Positions 52,952-61,190 of a stretch of DNA of 64,000 bases are shown here, in pieces; position 1 is the first letter of the stretch; each line of letters begins with the position of its first letter. The notes below the pieces were generated by a model that saw nothing but the letters and a program-made list of their open reading frames with translations, did no database searches and had not been told where the DNA came from. Made by a program: the position numbers and the translations under genes. The DNA comes from Lentzea albidocapillata subsp. violacea. Lineage in GTDB: Bacteria; Actinomycetota; Actinomycetes; Mycobacteriales; Pseudonocardiaceae. The stretch covers positions 186,001 to 250,000 of the forward strand of contig NZ_FNET01000008.1 in the NCBI RefSeq assembly GCF_900100275.1. Reading direction: 5' to 3'.

Positions 52952-53352
52952 TCGTCGGCCGCCTGCTGGCCGACGACACCACCGCCGAAGCCCTCGAAAC
53001 CGACCTACTCCGGTACGGGGTCGACCTGCTCGACCTCTACCGGGGAACCCTGTCCTACCGACGCGTATGCGCGCTCGTCGCCAACCTCCCCGAGGACGCG
53101 GCCGTCTGGCGCTCGGCGGGGACCGACGCCGGCTGGACTCGCGCGGATCTCGCGCTGGCCGCGCTGGAACGCCGGGTCACGCTGCTGTGGGCCACGGTCG
53201 CCACTGCGCTCGGGCACAAGGTCACCGACACCGACGTTGTCGGCCCGTTCGACCAGCCCGCCACCTCCACCGCCACGGCGGCCGGAGGAGGTGAACCAGC
53301 CACCGAACCGACGACCATGCGCGAGATCGCGCTGTGGATGCGTGGCGGGTGA
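52946..53352 (+). CDS. Tail assembly chaperone, frameshifted C-terminal part (T)
   Basis: The -1 frame after the slippery site encodes about 135 residues beginning PVVVGRLLADDTTAEALETD and ending TMREIALWMRGG. The fused product would be about 225 residues (52676-52945 joined to 52945-53352). There is no internal ribosome binding site, so it is expected only as a fusion. Its stop lies just before the tape measure gene. Confidence 0.88.
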
Positions 53353-53358
53353 TCGCCC

Positions 53359-56274
53359 CTGACCTACGTCGGCCACACCTACCTCAAGGTTCTGCCCAGC
53401 CTCGTCGGCCTCGGCGCGGCCGTGAAGAAGGCCATCAACGAGGAAGAGCGCGGCGCACCGAACATCAGCCTCGGCGCGCAGATCCAGACCGCGCTGGCCC
53501 GCGCGCAGCTCCAGCAGCTCGCCGCCCAGGGCGACCAGACCGCCATGCGGCTGCTCGCCCAGCTCGACACCCTGCCCGCCGAACGCGAAGCCAACGCCCT
53601 GCGCGAACGCCAGAGCCGCAAGGCGATCCAGATTCGCGCGGTCCTGGACCGCTCGTTCACCACGAGCCTTGCCGGGCTCGGGCAGCTCGACCGAGCACTC
53701 ACCGGAACCACCGCCTCCATCGTCGGCAACACCGCCAGCGTCGGCGCGGCCACCCTGAAGTACGGGGCGTTCGCCGCTGCCCTGGCGCAGGCCATCAGCC
53801 TCACGGGCGGCCTGGGCGCGGCAGCGGCCACCGCGTCGGGCTCGCTGCTGGTACTCCCGGCCGTGGGCATCGCCGCGGCGATCGCGGTCCGCACGCTCAA
53901 GCTCGGCGTGGAAGGGCTGTCCGAGGCGTTCGACGCGGAGTCTGCGGAGGACTACGCCAAGGCGGTCAAGGACTTCCCGCCCGCGATGCGCGAGACCACC
54001 GACGCCGTGCGGGCGTTGCGGCCGCAACTCGACGGCCTCCAGCTCGACATCCGAGCCAGGTTGTTCGAGGGGCTTGGAAAGGAGGTCGAGCAGCTCGGCG
54101 GCACCTACCTGCCGGTGCTGCGCGGCGGCCTGGCCGACGTCGCCGGAGGCTTCAACCAGGCCGCCCGCAACGCCGCGACGTTCGCCCGCGACGGCCGCAC
54201 CGTCGACGACGTCCGGCTGATCCTCGACCAGACCGGCCAGTCCGTCCGCGCCCTGTCCGGCGGGGCCGCGCCGCTGCTCCAGATCATCCGGGACCTGGCG
54301 GCGGTCGGCTCCGAGTTCCTGCCCGGCTTCGCGTCCGGTTTTGCTGACGGTGCAACGAGTCTGGCCGACTTCGTCAGCCGGGCTCGGGAAACCGGGCAGC
54401 TTCACGAGTGGATGAGCGCCGGGCTGTCTGCGGTCGGCGACTTCGTGACCACGATCGGGAATCTGGCCCGGATCGTGTTCACGATCTTCGGGGCCGCGAA
54501 CACCCACGGCGCAAGCCTGTTCGCCACCCTGTCCGCCCTGACCGGGTCCATGCTCACGTTCCTCCGCTCTGCGGAAGGAACCGTTGCCCTGCAACAGTTC
54601 TTCGGCGGCCTGCACGCTGCCGCCTCGGGCCTGCTCACGCTGCTGGAGGCCGTAGGCCGCGCGTTCGCCTCCGACACGATCCCCGCTGTCGGCCAGCTCG
54701 GCACGAGCCTCGGGCAGGCCTTCACCATCCTGGCCGCCGGGGCGAAGCCTGCGGCCGAGATCCTGGGCGTGCTCGCACCTCTGGCGGGGGTCGCTGCTCA
54801 GGCGCTCGCCTCCGTGCTCGTGCCGGCATTGGGCGCCGTCTCCGGCATCGTCGCCGAGCTCGCGCCCGTCGTCGGCGAGCTCGTGCAGGAGCTCGTCGGC
54901 GGCGCGCTTGCCGACGGCATCCGCGAACTGACCCCTGACCTGCTCGAACTCGCCCGTGCGGCCAAGCCGTTGATCTCCGCTGTCGGTCAACTGCTGGTCC
55001 AGGCGCTCCGCGCGGCCGTGCCCGCCCTGTCGGCGCTGCTCGGTGCGTTGACCCCGATCGCTACCGAGCTGGGCGGCGCGTTCGTGCAGGCGATCGAGGC
55101 CGCGCTACCGCTCGTCACGATCCTGGCCGAGATCTTCTCGGACGTCCTGTTGGCTGCCTGGGAGCAGGCCCGGCCCGTCCTGCCTGTGCTGGTCGAGTCG
55201 ATCCGTCAGCTCGTGACCGCCCTCGACCTGTCGGCCGCCACGCCGTCGCTGGTCGAAACCGGAATGCTGCTGGGCAAGATCCTGGCCGAGGCGCTGCGCA
55301 ACCTCGTTCCGCTGATCCCGCCGCTCGCCGCCGCGTGGATTCAGTTCTGGTCCGAGGGCCTGTTGCCGATGACGCCGCTGTTGCTGCGCATCGTCTCCGA
55401 GCTGCTGCCCGAGCTGCTCCCGCTGCTCGGCGAACTCGTGCCCGTGATCACGCAAGCCTTGATGATCATGACCGTCTGGAACGCGGCACTGCTGAAGCTG
55501 GCCGCGCTGTTCGTCGAGCACGTGATCCCCGTGCTGAAGCTGTTCATCAACGACGGCGTGAAACCGGTCTTCCGCAACGCGCTGGAGATCATCTCCGCCG
55601 CGCTCGCGCTCATCCAGGGCGTGATCAACACTGGCCTCGCGCTGCTGTCGGGCGACTGGTCGCGGGCCTGGCGCGGCGTGCAGGACATCGCGTCGGCCGC
55701 CTGGCGGCTGCTGGCCTCCGGAGCGGAACTCGGAATCCGTTCCCTGCTCGGGTTCTTCGGTGGCCTGCCCGGACAGATCCTGTCCAGCTTCGGCAACGTC
55801 GGCTCCCTGCTGCTGGAGGCCGGAAAGAACCTGATTCGCGGCTTCCTGCGCGGCATCGAGTCCATGATCAGCGCCGTGCGCGCCAAGCTGCGTGAGCTGA
55901 CCAACCTGTTGCCCGACTGGAAGGGGCCGCCCGAGCGAGACGCGAAGCTGTTGCGCGCCAACGGTGTGCTCATCATGCGCTCGCTCGTGGACGGTTTCGA
56001 GGACGAGGAACCGGCTGTGCGCCGCTACCTCACCGACCTGACCGACCGCATCCCCGCCGCCACGCTCGCCGTCGAGACCGGACCCGTTGCCGCGCAACGA
56101 CTCGCCGCCCAGGCCACTGCCACGGCCGGCCGAGACGACTCCTCCGGTACGGATCTCGCCGCGCTGGTCGAGGCGATCGAACGCCTTGCCGCACGGCCCG
56201 TTGTGGTGCAGGTCGGCGCAACCGAGATCGCCCGCGCCACCGCCGAAGGCCAGCACGCACTGTCTCGGAGGTGA
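53359..56274 (+). CDS. Tape measure protein
   Basis: About 971 residues, mostly helical with hydrophobic blocks (SLTGGLGAAAATASGSLLVL, GVAAQALASVLVPALGAVSG, ALWKLAALF-like segments). It sets tail length and is ejected with DNA. The conserved tape-measure opening YVGHTYLKVLPSLVGLGAAV lies upstream of the first canonical start (GTG 53422). I therefore start at CTG 53359, 6 nt after GGGTGA; a TGA at 53350 closes the frame. Tail length would be roughly 145 nm by the usual 0.15 nm per residue. Confidence 0.9.
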   Translation: MTYVGHTYLKVLPSLVGLGAAVKKAINEEERGAPNISLGAQIQTALARAQLQQLAAQGDQTAMRLLAQLDTLPAEREANALRERQSRKAIQIRAVLDRSFTTSLAGLGQLDRALTGTTASIVGNTASVGAATLKYGAFAAALAQAISLTGGLGAAAATASGSLLVLPAVGIAAAIAVRTLKLGVEGLSEAFDAESAEDYAKAVKDFPPAMRETTDAVRALRPQLDGLQLDIRARLFEGLGKEVEQLGGTYLPVLRGGLADVAGGFNQAARNAATFARDGRTVDDVRLILDQTGQSVRALSGGAAPLLQIIRDLAAVGSEFLPGFASGFADGATSLADFVSRARETGQLHEWMSAGLSAVGDFVTTIGNLARIVFTIFGAANTHGASLFATLSALTGSMLTFLRSAEGTVALQQFFGGLHAAASGLLTLLEAVGRAFASDTIPAVGQLGTSLGQAFTILAAGAKPAAEILGVLAPLAGVAAQALASVLVPALGAVSGIVAELAPVVGELVQELVGGALADGIRELTPDLLELARAAKPLISAVGQLLVQALRAAVPALSALLGALTPIATELGGAFVQAIEAALPLVTILAEIFSDVLLAAWEQARPVLPVLVESIRQLVTALDLSAATPSLVETGMLLGKILAEALRNLVPLIPPLAAAWIQFWSEGLLPMTPLLLRIVSELLPELLPLLGELVPVITQALMIMTVWNAALLKLAALFVEHVIPVLKLFINDGVKPVFRNALEIISAALALIQGVINTGLALLSGDWSRAWRGVQDIASAAWRLLASGAELGIRSLLGFFGGLPGQILSSFGNVGSLLLEAGKNLIRGFLRGIESMISAVRAKLRELTNLLPDWKGPPERDAKLLRANGVLIMRSLVDGFEDEEPAVRRYLTDLTDRIPAATLAVETGPVAAQRLAAQATATAGRDDSSGTDLAALVEAIERLAARPVVVQVGATEIARATAEGQHALSRR

Positions 56275-56279
56275 CGCCG

Positions 56280-57068
56280 TTGGCCTCGTTGTGGATCGGC
56301 CCGCTCGGAGGACTGCGCGAGGTCCGCGACGCGGCCACCGACCTGGACCGCTCCATCAGCCTGGGCGTCCAGGAGTTCGCGGCGTTGTCGGGCGGGATCA
56401 CCACCACCCGCCTGGCAACGCCACCCCGCCGCCTCGCACTGTCCTGGTCCGCGATGGCTCCGGCCGAAGCCGGGTGGGTGGAGGCGCTGGCGCGCGGCGT
56501 GTTCGGTCCCGGCCCGCTGGCCGTGATCGACCCCGCCGCCCGCAACCTGCTCGATGGCGGGCAGTCGCAGGGCTACGGGCCGCGCGCGGCCTACCTGATG
56601 TCCGGGTGGGGCACGCTCACCGAGCGGGCCGACCGGGTCATCACCGTCACCGACCCACGCGACAACGACGGCATCTGGCTCCTGCACCCGCACTGGTTCG
56701 GCTGGCCCGTCGCCCCCGGCCTGCCCGTCCACATGGCCACCAGCCTGCCCGACGTGCGCTGCGCCTTCACGTTCTACACAGCCGATCAAAGCTTCGTCGG
56801 CGAAGCCGGACCATCCTCACTGCTGACCGCCGTCCCACCCGCCGGGGCCGTGTTCGTCCTGCCGCGCCTCATCCTGCGCGCCTGGACCGGCACGAAACCC
56901 CTCGGTCCGGCGCTGCTGCGCATGGGCGACCCCGTCACCGCCGACGAGGTCGGCACCCTCGGCGACGGCTGCCCCGCCATGACCGTCACCGGCTACACCG
57001 ACAAGGCCCGGCCACCACACCGCGACCTGTCCCTGACCCTCGTGGAGGTGCGCCGTACTCCCCGCTAG
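56280..57068 (+). CDS. Distal tail protein
   Basis: 262 residues; TTG 56280 lies 8 nt after GGAGG, while a GTG at 56271 overlaps the tape-measure stop. The beta-rich sequence (LWIGPLGGLREVRDAATDLD, then WLLHPHWFGWP) and position fit the distal tail (Dit-like) hub that joins tube and fibre. Confidence 0.78.
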   Translation: MASLWIGPLGGLREVRDAATDLDRSISLGVQEFAALSGGITTTRLATPPRRLALSWSAMAPAEAGWVEALARGVFGPGPLAVIDPAARNLLDGGQSQGYGPRAAYLMSGWGTLTERADRVITVTDPRDNDGIWLLHPHWFGWPVAPGLPVHMATSLPDVRCAFTFYTADQSFVGEAGPSSLLTAVPPAGAVFVLPRLILRAWTGTKPLGPALLRMGDPVTADEVGTLGDGCPAMTVTGYTDKARPPHRDLSLTLVEVRRTPR

Positions 57069-57087
57069 CCCGCAACTCACCACCGCC

Positions 57088-59262
57088 CTGCAGAACGCCG
57101 AGCGCACCAACACCAGCCTGACCCGGCTCGCCGGACGCGACCTCACCGACCAAGTCACCTCGTGGACCCTCGATCGCGCCTACGACTCCGATCTGCCCGA
57201 GCAGATGCGCGCCGTGAACGGCAGTGCCGCCGCGGAACTGCGGCTCGACCTGACCGGAGCGGACGGCAAGAGCGCCGCGCAGCTCTACAGCCCCTATGCG
57301 CCGCACAGCACGGGTGACATCGCCCGGCCCGGCCAGTCCGTCACCCACAGCTGGGGCCTGGCGGGCGAGACCCTGCCCGGCTTCCGGGGTTCGATCCGGG
57401 ACCGGGCCGCCGACAGCGGCACCGGCACCGTGGCCGTGTCCGCGCTCGACGGCGCCGAGAAGCTCCGCGACGCCGCACGCCTGCCCGCGGTGCTCTCCGC
57501 GAACGCCAACCCCATCGCCTCCGGCACGTGGGTGGTCGACCACCTCCTACGGGAAGCGGGCATCCACAGCGCCCCGCCACCGCGCGCGGACTGCACCCTC
57601 TACGCCTCCATGCACGGCGGCGTCGTGCCGGATGTTGGGTTCTACCGCGACCACACCCACAACTCCCTGACCTACCGGCGCGACCGCGCACCGTGGGAGA
57701 TCGCCGCCATGCCCGGCTCCCAGCCCTTCACCGTGCGCTGGGACCCACGCACCCGCACCACCGTGGGCGGACGCGGGTTGTTCGTGGAGTTCTGGGTGGA
57801 CCGCACCAGCCTGGCCGCGTCGGGGAACCGGGTCGAGATGAAGCTGGTGTTCCAGGCGGACAACAGCATCAACGACATCTACTTCTGGTTCGACTTCAGC
57901 GAAGACCAGATGAACATCGGCGCGACCGGCACCGGCGGCTCCGTCAAGGGTGACGCCGCGATGGGCATCCGGTTCGCCAGCGTCTACCACGTCGGCGTGC
58001 ACTGGACGTGGTCCGGCCGCACCCCGTCCGCCCGCTACTTCATCACCGGGTCCGCGTTCGACACCTACCGCGAGACCGACATGGGCGCGTTCACCGAACT
58101 CGGTTTCTCCCAGCTCAACTACATCGAGATGTCCTCGGCGCTGCCGATCGAGGCCGTGCAGGTGTCATTGCGCGAGAACCGCATGACCCGCCAGGAGTTC
58201 ACCCAGGCCTGGACGCGCGGCGCGGTGCTCGACCAGATCACCTCCGAGTTGCGCGCGATCCCGCCCGTGCAGGGCTCCGCCTGGGACGTCATCACGAGCG
58301 TGGCCAAGGCCGAACAGGCGACCGCCGAGTTCGACCCCTACGGGGTGTGCCGCTACCGCAACAACACCCGCTTCACCACGCCCGGCCAGACGTTCAACCA
58401 GGTGACCTCCGCGCGTGAGATCGCCAGCCTGCGCGTCTCCGAGGCGATCGACTCGATCCGCAACACCATCGACGTGCCGTATCAGCTCTACACCACCGGC
58501 ACGCCGGCCGAGCGGTTCACCGAAACCACGGTCCGCTCCATCGGCGCGTTCCAGACGATGACGTTCACCTACGACTACGACGTCTCCGAATACGACAGCC
58601 CACCCCCGGTCGTCTACGCCACCACCCTGCCCACCAACACCAGCCGGGTGCGGTTCTCCCCAACGCTCAACGGACAGCTCGGCATCCACGGCTCGATCGA
58701 GTCCACCACCGAACGCGACGGCGCCACCCTGCGCGTGACCTTCCGCAACCTGTCCAGCAGCACATGTTTCATCGTCACCAGCGGCGGCCTGCCGTCGCTG
58801 TCGATCTGGTCGCAACGCCTCGCCATGAACAGCCCGACCCGGCTGTCCACCCGCCGCTACGACACCACCAGCCGCACCCGCTACGGCGCCCAGGTCTACC
58901 AAGTCCCCGCAACACCGTGGATTCAGACCCTCGGCACCGCCGGACGCATCGCCAACTACCTGCTCTCCGTTGCCGCGCAACCACTTCCGGTCATCGGGGA
59001 TATCGAGATCCTGCCCGATCCCCGCATCACCCTGGGCGACCTCGTCCGCGTCGTCGACGACATCGGCGCAGCCCTGGACACCTCCGCCTGGGTCATCGGC
59101 ATCCGCACCAGCGGCGACAACACCGGCCGCATCCGCCAAATCCTCACCCTGCGCGCCACCACCAGCCCAGGCGTCCCCACCGACACCGGCCTATTCCCCG
59201 ACCCCGCCGTCGACCCCGCCGCTCGTGACGCGCTCGTGCGCGAAGGCATCCGGGTTCCCTGA
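57088..59262 (+). CDS. Large tail-tip protein with lectin-like insertion
   Basis: About 724 residues. The opening LTRLAGRDLTDQVTSWTLDR, then AYDSDLP, is the conserved start of siphovirus tail-associated proteins, yet the first ATG is at 57205. CTG 57088 is a possible start, and a GTA at 57055 follows GGAGGTG at ideal distance. Residues about 190-320 form a concanavalin/LamG-like beta domain (LFVEFWVDRTSLAASGNRVE), likely for host-surface carbohydrate binding. The C-terminal third resembles gp27-type hub repeats. Confidence 0.78.
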   Translation: MQNAERTNTSLTRLAGRDLTDQVTSWTLDRAYDSDLPEQMRAVNGSAAAELRLDLTGADGKSAAQLYSPYAPHSTGDIARPGQSVTHSWGLAGETLPGFRGSIRDRAADSGTGTVAVSALDGAEKLRDAARLPAVLSANANPIASGTWVVDHLLREAGIHSAPPPRADCTLYASMHGGVVPDVGFYRDHTHNSLTYRRDRAPWEIAAMPGSQPFTVRWDPRTRTTVGGRGLFVEFWVDRTSLAASGNRVEMKLVFQADNSINDIYFWFDFSEDQMNIGATGTGGSVKGDAAMGIRFASVYHVGVHWTWSGRTPSARYFITGSAFDTYRETDMGAFTELGFSQLNYIEMSSALPIEAVQVSLRENRMTRQEFTQAWTRGAVLDQITSELRAIPPVQGSAWDVITSVAKAEQATAEFDPYGVCRYRNNTRFTTPGQTFNQVTSAREIASLRVSEAIDSIRNTIDVPYQLYTTGTPAERFTETTVRSIGAFQTMTFTYDYDVSEYDSPPPVVYATTLPTNTSRVRFSPTLNGQLGIHGSIESTTERDGATLRVTFRNLSSSTCFIVTSGGLPSLSIWSQRLAMNSPTRLSTRRYDTTSRTRYGAQVYQVPATPWIQTLGTAGRIANYLLSVAAQPLPVIGDIEILPDPRITLGDLVRVVDDIGAALDTSAWVIGIRTSGDNTGRIRQILTLRATTSPGVPTDTGLFPDPAVDPAARDALVREGIRVP

Positions 59263-59281
59263 CCACCCGGGACGGAGGTTC

Positions 59282-59575
59282 ATGGACCCCACCCTGCTGC
59301 CCCAACTCGGCGTGTCCGCAGCGCTGGTGATCGTCGTGGGCTACCTGCTCACCGCCAACCACAGGTTGATGACCGCCAACCGGTCCGACCGCGCCGAGTA
59401 CCTCAAAGCCCTGGCCGCGCGCGAAACCGCGCACGCCGCCGAGATGACCGCGCTCCGCGCTCGCGTCGCCGTGCTCGAAGACCGCATCGGCGAACTGGAA
59501 GACGAACTCGACCGCGAACGCGACCGCCGCCGCCAGGCCGAGGACATCGCCGCCGCCGTGCGACGCCACACCTGA
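59282..59575 (+). CDS. Small membrane protein with coiled coil
   Basis: 97 residues from ATG 59282 with GGAGG upstream. It has one N-terminal membrane helix (LPQLGVSAALVIVVGYLLTA) and then a coiled coil of alternating Arg/Glu (VLEDRIGELEDELDRERDRR). It may be a spanin-like or holin-accessory protein, or a tail accessory. A terminator follows. Confidence 0.7.
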   Translation: MDPTLLPQLGVSAALVIVVGYLLTANHRLMTANRSDRAEYLKALAARETAHAAEMTALRARVAVLEDRIGELEDELDRERDRRRQAEDIAAAVRRHT

Positions 59576-59595
59576 CCACCCACACCCCCAAAGCG

Positions 59596-59629
59596 AACGG
59601 CCGTCACCACCCGGTGACGGCCGTTTTTT
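59596..59629 (+). terminator. Rho-independent terminator before the lysis genes
   Basis: AACGGCCGTCACC (59596-59608), loop ACCC, GGTGACGGCCGTT (59613-59625) running into TTTTTT. It separates tail and lysis transcription units. Confidence 0.88.
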
Positions 59630-59656
59630 GTTGCCCACCAACAGAAAGAGAACACC

Positions 59657-60406
59657 TTGGCCTGGCGTGTAGCCAACTCCCTGCTCACCCTGCGAAACCA
59701 GATCAACGCCAAGTTCCCCAACAGGAACAAGGCATCCGACGGCACCATCGGCGACGCCAACCACGACGTCACCAGCGACCACTCTCCCTGGTACGGCCCC
59801 GGCATCGTCACCGCCCTGGACGTCACCCACGACCCCCGCGCCGGATTCGACATCGACAAGTTCACCGACGAACTCCAGACCTCGCGCGACAACAGGATCA
59901 AGTACGTGATCGCCAATGGGTTGATCATGGACAGCCGCGCGCAGTTCTCGCCGTGGCAGTGGGTCCGCTACTCCGGCAGCAACCCCCACACCTCGCACGT
60001 GCACATCAGCGTCGTGGCCTCCAGCCTGTGCGACGACACCCGGCCGTGGAACCTGCCGATGCTCGGCGGCGCCAGCACCCCGCCACCGACCCGGCCGCCG
60101 ACAAAGCCACGGTTCCCGCTGCCCCAGAACCACTACTTCGGACTCATCAGCGGCCCCAACGAGTCCCACGGCGGCGCGCCCGTGTCGATGGGCGGCATCC
60201 CCGATGAGCAGTACTACGTCCGCCTCATCCAAGAGGAACTCCAGCGCCGCGGCTTCGCCCCGAACACGCCCGGCTGGGCCGACGGCATCTTCGAGCAGCC
60301 CACTAAGGACGCCGTCGCCGCTTGGCAGCGCGCCCACCGCCCCCACAGCACGTCCCGGTGGGGCGAGGTCTGGTGGGACGACTGGGCCGACCTTATCCGC
60401 CCATGA
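59657..60406 (+). CDS. Endolysin (M15-like peptidase with peptidoglycan-binding domain)
   Basis: 249 residues from TTG 59657. The catalytic half has the metal/active-site pattern DANHDVTSDHSPW, VTALDVTHD and TSHVHISVV of M15-like D-Ala peptidases. A Pro/Thr linker (STPPPTRPPTKPRFP) leads to a C-terminal PG_binding_1-like domain (YYVRLIQEELQRRGFAPNTP, then KDAVAAWQRAH). It cuts the cell wall peptide for lysis. No signal peptide, so it depends on the holin. Confidence 0.85.
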   Translation: MAWRVANSLLTLRNQINAKFPNRNKASDGTIGDANHDVTSDHSPWYGPGIVTALDVTHDPRAGFDIDKFTDELQTSRDNRIKYVIANGLIMDSRAQFSPWQWVRYSGSNPHTSHVHISVVASSLCDDTRPWNLPMLGGASTPPPTRPPTKPRFPLPQNHYFGLISGPNESHGGAPVSMGGIPDEQYYVRLIQEELQRRGFAPNTPGWADGIFEQPTKDAVAAWQRAHRPHSTSRWGEVWWDDWADLIRP

Positions 60407-60813
60407 CCGCCGAACCGGTGCCCGCCGCGCCCATGACCGGCGGGCACTGGGTCGTCTCCCTTGCTCTCGTCGTCTGGCTGCTGATCAAGGGCAGCCGGGC
60501 CGCCGTGCTGTGGATCGAACGCCACGACGGCACCCAACCCACCCTGGAGGAACACCCCGTGACCGATCCCCGCCCCCGCCCGCTGCGCACCGTCGCGACC
60601 TGGGTAGGCCTGCTCACCGCCCTGGTCTCCTGGCTCGTCGGCTCCGGCCTGCTCACCACCGGCCAGGCCGACGCCATCACCGGCACCGCCGCCGCAGTCC
60701 TCGCCCTGCTCGGCGCGTTCGGCGTCGCCCTCGCCGGAGAGCGCAAGGTCACCCCGACCTTGGACCCGCGCGACGACGCCGGCCGCCCCCTCGTCCCGCT
60801 CGACGCCGACTAA
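60403..60813 (+). CDS. Holin, possible dual start
   Basis: 136 residues from ATG 60403 (ATGA overlap with the endolysin). It has three hydrophobic helices: WVVSLALVVWLLIKGS, VATWVGLLTALVSWLVGSGL and AITGTAAAVLALLGAFGVAL. An internal GTG at 60559 has its own GGAGGA 7 nt upstream and would give an 84-residue form with only the last two helices. Two products could time lysis. Confidence 0.78.
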   Translation: MTAEPVPAAPMTGGHWVVSLALVVWLLIKGSRAAVLWIERHDGTQPTLEEHPVTDPRPRPLRTVATWVGLLTALVSWLVGSGLLTTGQADAITGTAAAVLALLGAFGVALAGERKVTPTLDPRDDAGRPLVPLDAD

Positions 60814-60843
60814 TCGAGCAGCACACCTAGCCAACGCCCACCA

Positions 60844-60890
60844 GCGCGGGGAGCCCCCGAGCCTCGCGCTGGCCTGGGGGCTCCCCGCGC
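60844..60890. terminator. Perfect 15-bp stem after the holin gene
   Basis: GCGCGGGGAGCCCCC (60844-60858) and GGGGGCTCCCCGCGC (60876-60890) enclose a 17-nt loop. No U-tract. It is probably the end of the late transcript. Confidence 0.7.
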
Positions 60891-60912
60891 CCACACCCGG
60901 AGAGCCCCGCGA

Positions 60913-61056
60913 ATGCAGTCAGCAGCCCGCCAGCCCGAGGCCTGGACGGTCGACCACATCGAGACCGAGGACCTGAGTGCGGCGCAGCGCGAGGACGCGG
61001 TGAGCGCCCTCGCCACGCTCATCAATACCTGGAATGAATTGCAGCATGCCGCGTAA
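60913..61056 (+). CDS. Small phage protein between lysis and integrase genes
   Basis: 47 residues from ATG 60913 (CGGAGAG upstream): MQSAARQPEAWTVDHIETED, then a helix AAQREDAVSALATLINTWNE. It is acidic with no known domain. Its place beside the integrase makes it a possible recombination directionality factor, but nothing in the sequence proves this. Confidence 0.55.
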   Translation: MQSAARQPEAWTVDHIETEDLSAAQREDAVSALATLINTWNELQHAA

Positions 61057-61190
61057 ATCCCAGGCCTAATAAAAGGCCGCCGAGAATGCTACATTCCAGG
61101 GCATGACCGAAAGAAATACCGGAATGGGCAGAGCCTTGCCGGAAACCGCGCCTATTCACACACGTGCGGATATCAATTGGGGGATTTGTT
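61057..61190 (+). promoter_or_regulatory. Integrase promoter/leader region
   Basis: AT-richer stretch with the short inverted element GAATGCTACATTCC (61084-61097), ending in GGGGGA before the integrase TTG. It probably holds the integrase promoter; no clear -10/-35 pair can be assigned. Confidence 0.4.

Noticed and set aside
53005..54990. 661-residue minus-strand frame opposite the tape measure gene
   Set aside because: Antisense shadow with Gly/Arg/Gln bias and no domain.
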